DNA of 64,000 nt, from the NCBI RefSeq assembly GCF_029873635.1, contig NC_080420.1:122272719-122336718 (forward strand), written 5' to 3'. This stretch comes from Malania oleifera. Lineage: Eukaryota > Streptophyta > Magnoliopsida > Santalales > Ximeniaceae. The notes below the pieces were generated by a model. The model did no database searches and was not told the DNA's origin. It saw only the letters and a list, made by a program, of their open reading frames with translations. This document shows positions 34,066-47,040 of this stretch, one piece after another. A program made the translations under genes and the position numbers. Every line of letters starts with the position of its first letter. Position 1 is the first letter of the stretch.

Positions 34066-35908
34066 CGGTTCTCCCTCTTTCTTTCGTCGATTTCGGGCCA
34101 AATCTTAGCCAGATCAACAGTTTGAAGTCACCACGACACTCCTGGGAAAGTTCTCTCCAAATCTGCTGGAGCGAAACGTTGGTGAAAGCAAGTTGGGAAT
34201 CATCCCTGAGTTGAGGTAAGGACTTTTAAGCCAAATTCGACCTTGTGGCAGTTATAAAAAATGTTGTACGTACGAAAATATTGAACTTTAATACTGGAAG
34301 TTTTCATTTTCAGGGTGTTGAGTAGGGAACTCTGCGGGTGCAGGGAAGATTTTCTTAGGGGCTTTTCAAGAATCAAGTAAGGGGATAAATTAAGCTAGTT
34401 TTGTCTTGAGAAAATGCATGTATATATATATATATATATAGCACCTGGTTTCAGGAAAAATAAATATACATATATAAATGATTCATATTTGGAAAATATT
34501 GTGAAAATGATCGTATGTTGAATATGTGAAAATCTGTTAGTGTGGCATGAGTATAAAATGTTATGAGATACTGTTCTTAGAAATGTGTTTATGAAATGGA
34601 TTTTTATGATGGAAAACCAGCGTATGGGCCGAGATTTTTATGATATGTTTGCCGACGTACGGGCCGTGCTATATGATGTGATTTGCCAGCGTACGGGCTG
34701 TGCTATGATATGTTTGCCGGGGTACGGGCAGTGCTATGTGATGTGATTTTCTAGCGTACGGGTTGTACTATGATATGTTTGCCGGCGTACGGGCCGTGCT
34801 ATGTGATGTGATTTGCCAGCGTACGGGCTGTGCTATGATATGTTTGCTGGCGTACGAGCCGTGCTATGTGATGTGATTTGCCAGCGTACGGGCTATGCTA
34901 TGATTTGCTGGCGTACGAGCCAAGCTATGATAAAATGTTTAATACCAGCGTACGGGCCGATGGTTTTTATGATACACGTATATATGCAAAATGATATGAT
35001 TGATGTGAAAATAAATGATATCAAATATTTATGTATCACAGTTTTAGTATATGTTATATGATATCAGAACCTGGTTAGCTTGGTCTAGGCTAGCACTTGC
35101 ACTATACCATCGCTATGTGTCCATGGTCTTCGTGATCATGATATTTGTGTTAACGCCGCTGTATAGAGTGGTGTGAGATTGGATGGTCGATGTGGTTTAT
35201 AAGAAGTGTGCTCATCGCCTCTAGTGTACGGACCAGGTTTGGCAGACCCATCGGACTTACAGACTTATGATTGACTTGGTAGTGGTCGGTCAACCATTGT
35301 CAGGTCCCGCCTTCGGGCCACACAACCTAGTCATGTGGGGGTAATACATGACAACAGCCAACTAACCTACCAAGATTGTTTTATGTTATTATTATTGTAT
35401 AAGATGAGATATGTATATGAAAATGCAGTATGTTCTGCCATGTGTTGATATATATATATGATTTCCAGATTTGACGAAATAGTACTGAATATGTTATGTA
35501 TGGTATATGTAGAACACAGAATACTCATGTTGTCACACACTGGTATTAGTTTATTTCCCTTACTGAGAGGTGTTTCACCCCTAAATCTTATTAACTTTTC
35601 AGGAACCCCAGATAGGAGAGCGGGAAAAGCCCCACTAATATAGTAGTGTTTTGTTGCCCTTTTTGAAGGGTAAGTTTTTGTAGGGACAATTAAGTTTTTG
35701 CCGGGAATGTCCCTAGATATGATTTTTGGGATGTATATACTAAGATATAGTGATTGTAGTAACTCTGGTGTTGTAATGCATGATATGATGAAATGTATAT
35801 GATTATATGCTTTCTGTTGCTAGGCTTCTGTTATATATTCTATTATATCCCTGGTACCTACGGGTCCAAGTGGATGGTGACCTGCTGAGTTAGAATGTAT
35901 GACGTTGA

Positions 35909-35992
<84 letters not shown>

Positions 35993-36018
35993 ATATGGAA
36001 AATGAGCAGGTCGTGACA
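33684..36018 (+). repeat. 3' LTR of element C
   Basis: It is longer than the 5' LTR (about 2335 against 2174 bp). It has eleven rather than nine CGTACGGGC cores (about 34617-34960), a long TC run at about 34008-34060, and a TTA run at about 35909-35976 followed by TA repeats. The TTA run is absent from the 5' LTR. TATAAATA lies at 33962-33969. Confidence 0.9.
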
Positions 36019-36023
36019 CTTTT

Positions 36024-36284
36024 CAATCTTTTGCATGTTTATATTTTTTTATTTTTGTGCGAGCACAATCCTGTTGATGATTCATCCAACAAGTGATATC
36101 TCTCCATTTTTTAGTGACTTAGGAGAGAAAAAATAATGACTCTTATTACCTTTTTTCCCCTTAACTTTTTCCTACCTTTTTTTTTTCTCATTTTATGGGA
36201 AAATTATGCGGAAAACCTCTCCCTCCACATGCTTGTGTGTTCATTTTCTAAATTTTATGTATATTGAAAATGGATCCCTCTTTT
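36024..36284. other. Intergenic between element C and the third TIR element
   Basis: AT-rich sequence, no gene seen. Its last 10 bp (36275-36284, TCCCTCTTTT) are the target duplication of the next element. Confidence 0.5.
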
Positions 36285-37444
36285 GAGTTTTTTCCTAGTT
36301 TATTATTATTTTTATAATAAAATATAAAATAATACTCTGTTTGGGGAAAATTTTCCTAATCTAATACTCACGTAATCTCGCTGTTTGATCCAGCAAGATT
36401 TAAATGGGTAGGGCTTCCAGTGGTGATGCGTGGCATTGTTTTCCTACAAATCTTGCTGGACCAACAAATGAGATTTGTTTCAGAAATGAACCGTGAGCTA
36501 ACGCATGGCAAATCTCGCTGGTTGTTCCAGTTATATTTGTAGGAAAACAATGCCACACGTCACCATTGGAAGAGCGAAAACTAAATCCTACATGAAACCA
36601 AGGATGAGAAAATCAGACAATTCATGCAAGTTGATGATGTGAACATGACAATGACGATGGTCAGATCTTGCCAGTATGCAGGACCTGAGGGTTTTGTTAG
36701 AACAATCATCAATTATCTTAATTCCTTTTCTAGATCCCTTCAGTTTAATCTATTTGCACTGTGTAAAAAGGTGATAAATGACTTGCAAGTTGCAAACCAG
36801 TTGGTTCCAATGGGATGTGAAAGGCAAGGGATGCAATAGTAGTGGATGAGTAGGTAACCATGGCCAAATGGACTGGTTGGGAGTACGAAGTCAGGGTGCA
36901 CTAGGGCTTGCAACCAAGGGAAGTCAATTGCTAGTTTATTAAATAATTTCACAGAGAAGCTATGTTGGCTCTGTTAGAAGATGACAAATTACAATTAGTC
37001 CACATAAAATATCGTTGTTCTGAGTGAGGAGCGATTGACGACAACATCAAGAACATATAGCAGCTTGTAGTTGGGTGGTATCGACTCAAACCCGTTAACA
37101 TGTTTTTTGAAAAAAAAAAAACCATTAACACGTTGTGGGGATGATGTTTCAAAGTTTAGAAACAGTCAATGTTACAAATTATAGTTAAAAAGATAAAAAG
37201 AAAATGGAATACTTAGGATTTCTTAATTAATAAAAAAAATTTGAATGCACAGTAAATCTCGCTGCTTGGTCTAGCGAGATTTTCCTGGGAAATAAGTTGG
37301 TCTTGACGTGTGGCAAATCTAGCTACTTGGTCCGACAAGATTTGCTTAAATCTCATACGTGAGCATCAAACAAGAAAAAATGTTCTCAAACAGAATATTA
37401 TTTTAAATTTTATTATAAAATAATAATAAACTGGGAAAAAACTC
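36285..37444. mobile_element. MULE-type TIR element, 1.16 kb, perfect 10-bp target duplication
   Basis: The ends GAGTTTTTTCCTAGTTTATT and, inverted, GAGTTTTTTCCCAGTTTATT begin TIRs of about 100 bp. TCCCTCTTTT flanks both sides (36275-36284 and 37445-37454). Five imperfect hairpins built on AAATCTCGCTG/CAGCGAGATTT lie near the two ends. The middle (about 36600-37200) has higher GC and a 71-codon open frame at 36624-36839 that I cannot identify; it may be captured DNA. There is no transposase, so the element is non-autonomous. Confidence 0.75.
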
Positions 37445-37454
37445 TCCCTCTTTT

Positions 37455-38546
37455 GATCTTAGTGAATGTAGAGTCAACTCGCCATGTGTTTACCATTAAA
37501 AAAATAGGCACACAGACATATAGAGGGAGAGGTTCACTATATAATTGTTAAACTTTTGTGGAGTCTAATTGCATTCAATCTGAATGATGACTCGAATTTT
37601 CTTTTATGAAAGATTTCTATCATAAGGTTTAGTCCATGGAGCGAAGGATTTTTGGGCCCGTTTTATAGCTCATTCGGAACCCTGTGTGCAGCATATAAAA
37701 TGATCGTTTTTTGAATTATTAGGGTAACTTGTCACACTTCGCGAGAGAGAGATAGAGAGAGCATTGTGCCGCCGCACTCTCTGTATTTTTTTTTTATAAT
37801 AATAGTGAAATTCCTGCAATTCTGTGGACGTAGACAAAATTACCAAATCACGTAAATACTGTCTTGTTCATGTGATTAATTTTTTTTTTCTTTGGTGTGC
37901 TTCTTTCTCTATTTTATTTCTCACAAGCTTCGGGAATTTGTTGTTAATTCCCAACAATAATTTCTCCATTTTATGTTAACCAAAGGAGAGAGCGCAGAGA
38001 GAAACTCTCTTTTTTTTTAAAAAAAACCAAACATACTATAAAGTAAAGTCTAAGCCAAAAGCAAGAAAGAGTAGAAAAGAAATGACTCGATCCTCTTATT
38101 TCTTGAACTAGAGATTCAAAAATCGGGATTCTAATGCATTTAAATACAAATGGTCTAATGAAAGCAATAATCCCACTTGAGCTTTTGATTATCTCTCTTG
38201 GCTTACCTGTTGCAGTGTGTCAACTTCTCACAGTTGAACTCAATAAACCTGCTGATAACAATATTATTCATGGGAACACTATTAAATATTAATTGATCAA
38301 TTACTTATGGTGAGACTTGAGAGGAGAGCCATGAGAACCAGGGAACAAAAAAAAGGAGAAAAATAAAAAGACCCAGAATAGAGCAACCCAGAAAAACATA
38401 ACACAAGCTCCCAAAAAAATCACTTTCAAGAGGTATTGAATTTGGATTTGTATGGATATAAAAAAGATATAAAGAATTATATCAAATTTTGTCAAAATCT
38501 AACCAAATCCAAATCCATGCTCCAAAAGCAGTGTAAATAGAGAATA

Positions 38547-38579
<33 letters not shown>

Positions 38580-38624
38580 CAACTTTGATGCACATAAGAC
38601 AAATAAAGGCAAAGGCCAAGTGCT
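37455..38624. other. Intergenic, no gene seen
   Basis: AT-rich with a GA run near 37744-37760, homopolymer tracts, and an AAT microsatellite at about 38545-38579. Confidence 0.5.
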
Positions 38625-38772
38625 ACAAAATATACATATAAAACCAGCAGGCAACAAAGGAACCAACCCAAGGCCTTTTTACCAGTTTAAAACCCAAAAA
38701 TCACTCTTTCCCTGAAAGTATTTTTCTTAGGAACAAACAGCAACTAGTACCTCTCTCTCTCTCTCTCTCTCT

Positions 38773-38811
<39 letters not shown>

Positions 38812-38857
38812 AGTATGTATATCCAACTACAGGTCTTGGTCCTATATATTTGGTTTT

Positions 38858-40540
38858 CTATATAAACCCCTCATTCCCAGCCAAGCTCATATACTTGTCC
38901 CTCCTTGTAAGACCGGTGCACTCAAATCCTAAAGCATTAGCAATCTCAGCCTGCACATGGTTAGCTACATCAAACCTTGATTTTCCACCAATACCACATG
39001 TCATGGACGCCGGTAACTTCCCAAGTATCTTGAGGGTATAGACTGGATATGGATTCAGAAAATGGAAGAATGGGTCTAAACATTTTAGCCCACTTGCAGT
39101 TGTGCCATAAAACATGCTAACCTTAACATCGATCGCTACCAGGACGATCTCAGTACTCATCTCTGCAAATAAAGGGCTAAATCTTAACAGAAATGGTTCC
39201 CTGCAAGTGGTTCCTTCAGGGCAAACAACAAGGTCACGTCCTTGTTGAAGCACTCTTCCAATTGTCCCTGCATCCCTCTCTCTTTCCCGGGTTAGCCGGA
39301 CGGTCCGGACCGGGGAAATCACCTCGTTGAGCTTACTCAGGCTGTAAGTAACAGCAGTGATATTTTTCATGAGAGTAGCTGCCACATAGATTGGGTCAAG
39401 AAGGGTTCTGTGGTTGCATACATAGAGTATGCCCCTTGCTTTATTTTCTTCACTGTTCATGGTTGCAGTATGGGGTGCCGACGATGATATTGTGTTTCTG
39501 GTGCCAGTGAAGGCCAGAATGGGAGAGGAGAGGTTGTAAGGCAATAGTAAGCCAAAAAAGACTCTGGTGATGAAAAGGAAGAACCCGAGAGGGAGCCATA
39601 AGAACATGACTAGGGTGGAAAGAGGGGTTGGCCTGAAAGCCAATCTTCCATCATGGAAGATCAATGGCTTTGGGTACTTGTCCTTTGGGAGGATCTTCCA
39701 GATACTCTTCTCAGCTTCAGTCACCATGTAAACCTCCTGGTACAACACAAAATGAATTACAAGGACATACATATATAACCAAATAACGTTAAATGTTCAT
39801 GAGAGAGAGAGAGTTTTAAGATGACCAACCTCACAACGTAAAAAGAGTTGTTCATCAAGAGACGTTTTCAGGGAACCAATACCGATTGTAGAAGAATCTG
39901 TTTTCTTGTCTCCAAAGATATCATTCAAAGCAATTGCACTCCTCTTTTCCTCCATTAGACCCACAAAATACCCACAGACAACCTTTAACTCTCTTCCAAC
40001 CACAAAATCAACCCCTAGGTAATCTCTCAAGAACCCTTCCACCATAACTCTAGGCAAGTCACTCACCCCCACCTTTTTCCCACATCTCAACACCACCTCC
40101 AAGCCTTCACACCCAACATCTTCTAGGAAGAACTTGGGCAGAACAGTTCTCCCAATTCTAAACTCTTCCTTTCTGATGCCAAAAAAACATATAAAGACCA
40201 TTGCTTCAAGCTGCGGCTTTTCACCAAGAAGGCAAATAAGAGGGTACAAAAGAAACAGAACAAGAGCTCTTAAGATCCCTCCAGCTTCAAAAGCCACCAA
40301 CATGAACCAAGGAAAGAGTGAAGATGATCTCAGCAGTGCACCCTCCATATGAAAAATCAAAGCATAGTCTGAAAACCTGGGCAGCCTGTGGACAAGAGAG
40401 GAGTACTTTTGAAATTTCAACTGGGTATTTGCACGGGGGTTGCTGATGAGCTTTCCCTGGAAAGAGAGTGGGTTTCCTGGTCTTCTAAACAAAACAAAAA
40501 ACAATGAAAGAGCATGAAACGGGAAAAGCTTTCCAGCCAT
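38858..40540 (-). CDS. Glycerol-3-phosphate acyltransferase, GPAT2/3-like, copy 2 (two exons)
   Basis: Exon 1 is 39830-40540 and exon 2 is 38858-39736, with a 93-bp intron at the same site as in copy 1. Both exons have exactly the lengths of copy 1 (711 and 879 nt), giving 529 aa. By eye the proteins are about 90% identical. HMEGALL replaces the HAD catalytic motif, again arguing against phosphatase activity. PlsC motifs NHRTLLDP, VVCPEGTTCREP and FYGTTASGLKC are intact. No break is visible, so it is likely functional. It retains the short upstream region that copy 1 lost to the TIR insertion. The open frame runs upstream of the chosen ATG, but it crosses the TATA box. Confidence 0.9.
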
Positions 40541-40576
40541 TTTTTTGTTCTTATTTTGTGCAAGGAGTTCATGGGC

Positions 40577-40583
40577 TTTTATA
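40577..40583 (-). promoter_or_regulatory. TATA box of GPAT copy 2
   Basis: TATAAAA on the minus strand, about 40 bp before the ATG, aligns with the box of copy 1. Confidence 0.55.
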
Positions 40584-40833
40584 CAGGCTGATTGTGTAGA
40601 AAAACCAAAGGTGGTCACCCGCATTGAGCCAAACGACAGATCCTGTGTCATTTTTCCACCGCAAGTAAAAGATAGCAGCAAATGCCCCTCATTTTCGTTT
40701 TCCTTCTATTTTCTTTGCAGCCCTTCTGATATTTCAGAATACAGGGATTGGCTCCCACAAGACCTTGCACCTATCCTACCCAAACCTCATACCTGTCCCT
40801 TGAAGCCTAATATGATATCTTCTATGATTATCA

Positions 40834-40883
<50 letters not shown>

Positions 40884-41290
40884 TTCCTTTAAAATTTACT
40901 CACAAGTTGCACATATCAAGATGTAACAACTCATTTTTAATGCTATGTATGTTCACGTCCATATGCCAGTTCAGCGAGTTTAAAAAGGACCAATTCATAG
41001 CAGTACGATATCCTGTGAACTTCAGGAACCAACCACGATCACAGGTTTTGTATCTCATTTAAGAGAACTGTCCAAGAGCCACTAGAAAATTTTCTCTTCC
41101 ATTTTTTTTATTTTATCAGTTGATCATTTTTTAAACCTTGCCCCCATTTATTAGTACTTGAAAGTTTTATGAATGAGATGTATCAAATATTTAATCTTGC
41201 GTAGTTTCTCATGCCACAACTATAGATTAATCACCTCTGAATACATAATAATTTTTGAATAATTCACTTTCCATTATTCTGTGCAAGTCT

Positions 41291-42230
41291 CAGCTTAAAA
41301 ACCGATTGGTGAAATTTAAAGCGATCAAATTGAAAATTTACGCACTTATATATGTTGTTAAAATGGCCTTTGGTACCAACAATTTGAAAATATCATACAT
41401 GACTCCCACGAGAGGAAGCACCTAGCTAGAACCCAAACTCTCAAACCCCCCCTCCCCCTCCAAATTGTCCTCCAATGCACTCCAGATATTTTCAAACCCT
41501 GCCTCTCCATTTGAAAGACAGGACCACTAAGTCCACATGCATGAGTCATTTTGCTCTAAGCAAACAGTGTAAATTACCTGGCTAATTTTTTCAAAAATAA
41601 AAGACAAAAAATAATAAATAACTTGCCACGTGTTTGGCTAGATTTGGTTTGACCAATTTCTTTTGGGGTCCCTAGCAACCTACTACGTATGACTTGGGAT
41701 ATTTTTTGGGTTGGGAAATGAAAGGCCTAAACTGCTCATGGACCCATAAAGTAAATGGGAAATCATTGGTAAATGCACTAAATAAGCTGAAAAGTAAACT
41801 AGGGTTCAAACAGTGAACAGCCATAAATGAATGCAAGTCAAATGCTCAAGCACTATGCTACAAAAATCTCAATGGCTGACATTCCTTTGGGAATTGCCGA
41901 ATTGGAGAGATTCCCAGCTGTACTTTTTTCTTTGGATAGCGTCCGGGTATCCCAGCTGTACTTGTCATACAATGTGGTGGTATAGCTTTTTTAATCCAAT
42001 AAAATCTAAAGGACACTGGCTGAATTTTCTGAATTTGACATTGTCCTTGAGTTTCTAATTACTAGATTTAATCTTTATAGGTAAAAACAACTCTACATTG
42101 GTTGAACTCTTCATTAAAAAAATAATTTACATCATTAATATATGATTTTTTAACTTTTTATTTAATTAAAATATATATATTAGTTAAACAATGAAATTCT
42201 CCAAGAGTCTATGTAACTACCAGCTAATTT
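41291..42230. other. Intergenic, no gene seen
   Basis: Sequence between the duplication and the copia element at 42236. It has a C-rich tract near 41447-41462 but no coding frame I can support. Confidence 0.5.
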
Positions 42231-42235
42231 GAGTT

Positions 42236-42450
42236 TGTTAAGCCAGTTATATTGTTAGTTAATTATTGGAGAGTTAATTAGTTAGGAAGAATATTGTTAT
42301 TATTTAACTATTTTTCAGTTTGTAAATTTTCAGTTTGTAATTTTGTTATTGTTTGTTCTCGTGTAGTTAATTTTTAGCTATAAATATATGCTGATGTAAT
42401 GAATTATCATAATGAGAATTCAGAATTTCTCTCTAGTTATTTTCTTCACA
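42236..42450 (+). repeat. 5' LTR of copia element F
   Basis: TGTTAAGCCAGTTATATTGT start, TTCTTCACA end, with TATAAATATATG near 42382. Confidence 0.9.
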
Positions 42451-42579
42451 TGGTATTAGAGCAAGATTAGAGAAATTCTCCTCTCATGACTTTGTCTGCA
42501 ACCTCTACAGACACTTCTTGTTCTCCTATCAATTCTGTTGTTAATCCGAGCTCAAATCCTTATTACTTCTAGGGCAGCG

Positions 42580-45500
42580 ATGGTCCAAATCTGCATCTTG
42601 TTAATAAGGTTCTTACCCGAGACAACTATCAAACATGGAGCATGTGTGTTACGATGGCACTAAGTGCCAAGAACAACCTAGGGTTTATTGATGGAACTTT
42701 GGTAGCTCCTTTACCTACTGATACAAATTATGCCACTTGGAAACAAGGCAATGACACTGTGAATTCATGGATCCTCAATTCATTGTCTGATGATGTTTAT
42801 TCTAGTGTGATTTTCATCAAATCAGCAAGGGATATATGGACTGAACTTGAAGATCGATTCTTGTTAATCAATGGACCTAGGATTTTTCAATTACAATAAT
42901 CTATTTCTAATTTGGCACAAGGTCAGATGAATATTGATGATTATTTCACACAATTGAAGTCTTCATGGGATGAACTGATGGGCTATAGGCCTATTCCCAA
43001 AACATCCCCTACTTCTTTGAAGGTCTTGGCTGATTATTAGAATCAATATTACGTAATGAAGTTTTTAATGGGGTGAATGAGTCATATAGTCGTATTAAAA
43101 GCCAAATCCTTCTTAACAATCCCTTACCTCCCATAAGGTATTTGCATTGCTTGTGCAAGAAGAGAGGCAAAGGGAGATTAGTTTAGTAATAATTACTGAA
43201 CCAACAACTATGCTGGGGAAAGCTATAGGAAATCAACGATACAGATGGAATTTTGGCAAGAAAGAAAGACCTTTGTGTTCTCATTGTGGACTTCTAGGAC
43301 ACACAACTGAAAAATGTTACAAGCTAAATGGTACAAGTCAAGATCCAAACATAATAGTTCTTCAGCAAATCAAGTAAACTTGGTAACCAATACTGAGCAA
43401 TCTGGTGAAGTGCAGCAGCTTTCATTCACTCAAGAACAACTCAAATAGATCATGGCAATCATGCATCCCTTACCTGAAATGCAGCCACAACCTTCAGTTG
43501 CTCAAGTGATTGGACCTTTTCTTCAAAATACAAATTCTTTCTCTGCAGATAATCTTTTCTCTACAATGACAAGTATTTCTTCTTGCTCATCTACTGTTTG
43601 TACTTGAGGTCGAACACAAAATAGTCTCACTTGGATAATTAACACTAGGGCCACTGATCATAAGGTAAATTATGTCAACTCTCTCACTACCATAACGACT
43701 TCCATTGATACATCTGTGAAATTACCTACCAGTGCTCTTGTTCCAGTCACACACATTGGAACAATTCGTATAACATCTACCTTGTTGCACAATGATGTTC
43801 TTATTGTTCCTTCTTTTGCCTACAACTTAATTTTAGCCAGCAAACTTCTAAAATCTATTTCCTGTTGCCTTATTTTTCATGGCAAATTTTGCTTTGTACA
43901 GGACCTGCAAACATGGAGGATGATTGGATTGGGTGAAGAGAGGGCAGGTTTATATCATCTCCTCAATAAGCATTCAGCTATGTTAGTCTCTAATACAATT
44001 TCCAATAAGTGTGGCCTAACTCCTGCACCTGTTTCTTTTGTACCTGTTTCATCGTCTGTCAATAATTCTGACTTTGATGTTTGGTATTATAGATTAGGAC
44101 ATCCCTCTAAATCTAGACTAGATCTGTTGCATAAATCTGTTCCTGAAATAAAAGAGTCTCATTCTAGTCATTGTAATATCTGCCCTCTTGCTAAACCGCA
44201 AAGGTTGCCTTTCCCAAACAACAATAATAAATCTTCAAAAGCTTTTCAACTTGTACATTGTGATATTTGGGGCCCTTTTTCTATTAAATCAATTGATGGT
44301 GCAAAATATTTTCTGACTATTGTAGATGATTATACCCAATGCACTTGGTTATACCTAATGCAATCTAAAGCACAAGCGAGATATTATGTGCAATCTTTTG
44401 TTTCTTTTGTTGAAACTTAGTTTCATATTACTATACAAACCATTCATACTGATAATGGTGCAGAATTTCACATGTCTGATTTTGTTATTTCCAAAGGCAT
44501 TATCCACCAAAAGTCATGTGTTTATACACGACAACAGAATGGTGTTGTTGAACGAAAGCATCAACATATTCTTGCTGTGGCTAGATCTTTTAGATTTCAT
44601 TCCAACTTACCTCTTCATTTCTAGGGTGAGTGTGTTCTAACTGCAGTTTATCTCATTAACAGGCTACCCACTCCAATTCTCAATGGTAAATCTCCTGTCA
44701 AAATGTTGTTTCATAAACTTCCGAGTTATTTTCATCTTAGAGTTTTTGGTTGTCTTTGTTTTGCCTCTACTATTTTACATGGTCAAACCAAATTTGATCT
44801 TAGAGCAAAGTCTTGCATATTTGTAGGCTATCCTTATTCAGTAAAAGGTTACAAACTATATGATCCACACACTCAAAAGATATTCATATCTCGTGATGTT
44901 GTGTTTCATGAACATGTTTTTCCTTTTCATAAATTTTCACAAAATCATTCTTCTGATATTCCTTATCCAATTTTGACAAATTGGGAAAATTCTTCTGATT
45001 TTATCACTTCAGAACCATTCACTTCTGAATTACCTTCCCATAGTCCAAATACCACAACAGACATGAGTAATGTTTCTATTGATTCCCTGAATGTTTCTAA
45101 TACCTCCATTCCTTCTGTTCCTTTGAGAAGGACTTCAAGACAGATTCGTCCTCCTCCTTACCTCCAAAATTATCAATGTTCTCTGCCTTCTTTAACAACT
45201 CAGTCCAGTTCTGCCATTGTTGCAGATCTAGGCTGCCCTCATGACATTTCTCCTTACACATCCATTTCCAATCTTTCCCTTGCCCATCAAACTTTTGTGT
45301 CTTTAGTCACCAACCTTGTTGAACTAAATTTTATAAGGAGGCATCTCTACACCCTAAATGAAGAAAAGCTATGGCTGCTGAAATCAAGGCTTTAGAAGAC
45401 AATCATACCTGGATCTTGACTGAATTACCTCCTAGGAAAGTTGCCATTGATAATAAATGGGTTTACAAGATTAAGTTCAAATCTGATGGTACTGTTGAAA

Positions 45501-46800
45501 GGGCCAAAGCATGACTTGTGGCCAAAGGTTTTACATAGCAAGCAGGCTTGCATTACAAAGAAACTTTCAACTCTGTTGCTAAGCTGGTTAGTGTTAGATG
45601 CATTTTATCCATTGCTGCTATCAAAGGTTGGCACCTTCATCAGTTCGATGTCAATAATTCCTTCCTTCATGTCAATAATTCCTTCCTTCCTTCATGGAGA
45701 TCTTGTTGAGGAAGTCTATATGCGTGTGCCTCCTGGATTTGCTAGCAAGGGGGAGAACATTGTATGCAAGCTCAACAAGTCACTTTATGGGCTTAAACAA
45801 ACATCATGACAATGGTACTCAAAATTATCTACTTCTTTGACAGAATTTGGTTACACACAGTCACTTGCAGATTATTCACTCTTCACTAAGGATACTGGTG
45901 AATCATATACTGCTCTCCCAGTATATATAGATGATGTTATTCTTGCAGGGAACAATTTACAAGAATTTAAGAGTCCGACACATTTTCTACATGAGAAGTT
46001 TAAAATTAAAGATCTAGGAGAATTGAAGTACTTCTTGGGGATAGAGGTAGCAAGGTCTAAACAAAGTATTTCCATATGTCAACGAAAATATGCATTGGAT
46101 ATTCTCAAAGACTCGGGCTATATAGGCTCTAAGGCAGTCAAATTTCCTATGGAGCAAAACATGAAATTAACTACAGAAGAAGGGGATTTACTTGAAGATC
46201 CCACTGCCTATAGAAGGTTTATAGGGAGAATGTTGTATTTAACTATTACAAGGCCTGACATATCCTATGCAGTTCAAGTTTTAAGTCAGTTCATGGATAA
46301 GCCAAGGATACCACACTTGACTACAGCGTATCAAGTGCTAAAATACATCAAAGCAACTCTTGGTCAAGGATTGTTCTTTTCAGCTTCATCGGACATACAT
46401 TTAAAGGCCTTTTGTGATTCAAATTGGGCAGGTTGCATAGAGACTAGGAGATCAGTCACAGGCTACTGTGTTTTCCTAGGAAACTCTTTAATCTCATGGA
46501 AATCCAAGAAACAAAAGACAGTTTCTCGATCATCTACAGAATCAGAATATAGATCCATGGCTACTACTGTCTGCGAAGTAACTTGGCTGCTGTCACTACT
46601 TAAAGATTTAAAGATTGAGCATACAAGGCCGGTTTTGATTTTTTTTGTGACAATCAAGCAGCACTTGTTCGGAAGAAGTTACAAGTTGAAATTATCAAGA
46701 CATTGAAAGTCACTTCGCAAAACCAGTTGGCAGACATTTTCACAAAACCTCTTGGATATTCTTCTTTTACTTCATTACTTCTCAAGATGAGTGTAATTGA
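42580..46800 (+). pseudogene. gag-pol remnant of copia element F
   Basis: The gag UBN2-like region has WILNSLSDDVYSSVIFIKSA. The zinc knuckle is CSHCGLLGHTTEKCYKLNG near 43275. The GAG-pre-integrase region has WYYRLGHPSKSRLDLLHKSV, and the integrase has HCDIWGPFSIKSIDGAKYF. RT shows [20 protein letters not shown] and VYIDDVILAGNN. RNase H shows FCDSNWAGCIETRRSVTGYC and SRSSTESEYRSMA. The gene order is that of copia elements. Broken. Confidence 0.85.
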
Positions 46801-46835
46801 TGTTCATACTCAATCACATTCATCCTGAGGGGGAG

Positions 46836-47035
46836 AGTTAAGCCAGTTATATAGTTAGTTAATTGTTGAAGAGTTAATTAGTTAGGAAGAATATTGTTAT
46901 TACTTAACTATTTTTCAGTTTGTAATTCTGTTATTGTTTGTTCTCGTATAGTTAATTTTCAGCTATAAATATATGCTGATGTAATGAATTATCATAATGA
47001 GAATTCAGAATTTCTCTCTGGTTATTTTCTGCACA
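46836..47035 (+). repeat. 3' LTR of copia element F
   Basis: Follows the purine tract TGAGGGGGAG and ends TTCTGCACA directly before the target duplication. Confidence 0.9.
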
Positions 47036-47040
47036 GAGTT

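Larger units (their letters stand above)
26406..36018 (+). mobile_element. Ty3/gypsy chromovirus C (Tekay/Del type), structurally complete, coding broken
   Basis: Both LTRs (26406-28579 and 33684-36018) start TGTAACGACC and end GTCGTGACA. The 5-bp target duplication CTTTT lies at 26401-26405 and 36019-36023. The primer-binding site TGGTATCAGAGCC begins at 28582. Gag, protease, RT, RNase H, integrase and chromodomain follow in order, then a polypurine tract AAGGAGGGGAGGA. The body is whole, but the coding region carries more than ten breaks. The LTRs differ by several percent, many changes being CpG transitions, so insertion was probably some millions of years ago. It is the same clade as A and B, but a different subfamily. 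Confidence 0.95.
38625..41290. repeat. Segmental duplication, right copy (with GPAT copy 2)
   Basis: Collinear with 21395-26110 minus the TIR element there. It includes the downstream CT/AT microsatellites (about 38754-38803) and the upstream GA microsatellite (about 40830-40879). Confidence 0.8.
42236..47035 (+). mobile_element. Ty1/copia element F, Ale/Retrofit type, structurally complete, coding broken
   Basis: LTRs at 42236-42450 and 46836-47035 flank a primer-binding site TGGTATTAGAGC, gag, protease, integrase, RT and RNase H. The 5-bp target duplication GAGTT lies at 42231-42235 and 47036-47040. The LTRs differ at about ten of 200 positions plus a short internal duplication of about 14 bp in the 5' LTR. 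A total length of 4.8 kb with short LTRs, and the gag start around NYQTWSMCVTMALSAKNNLG, fit the Ale/Retrofit lineage. Broken by about ten lesions. Confidence 0.9.

Noticed and set aside
35820-36096. Poly-Asn and poly-Leu open frames on both strands
   Set aside because: Artefact of the TTA microsatellite in the 3' LTR of element C.
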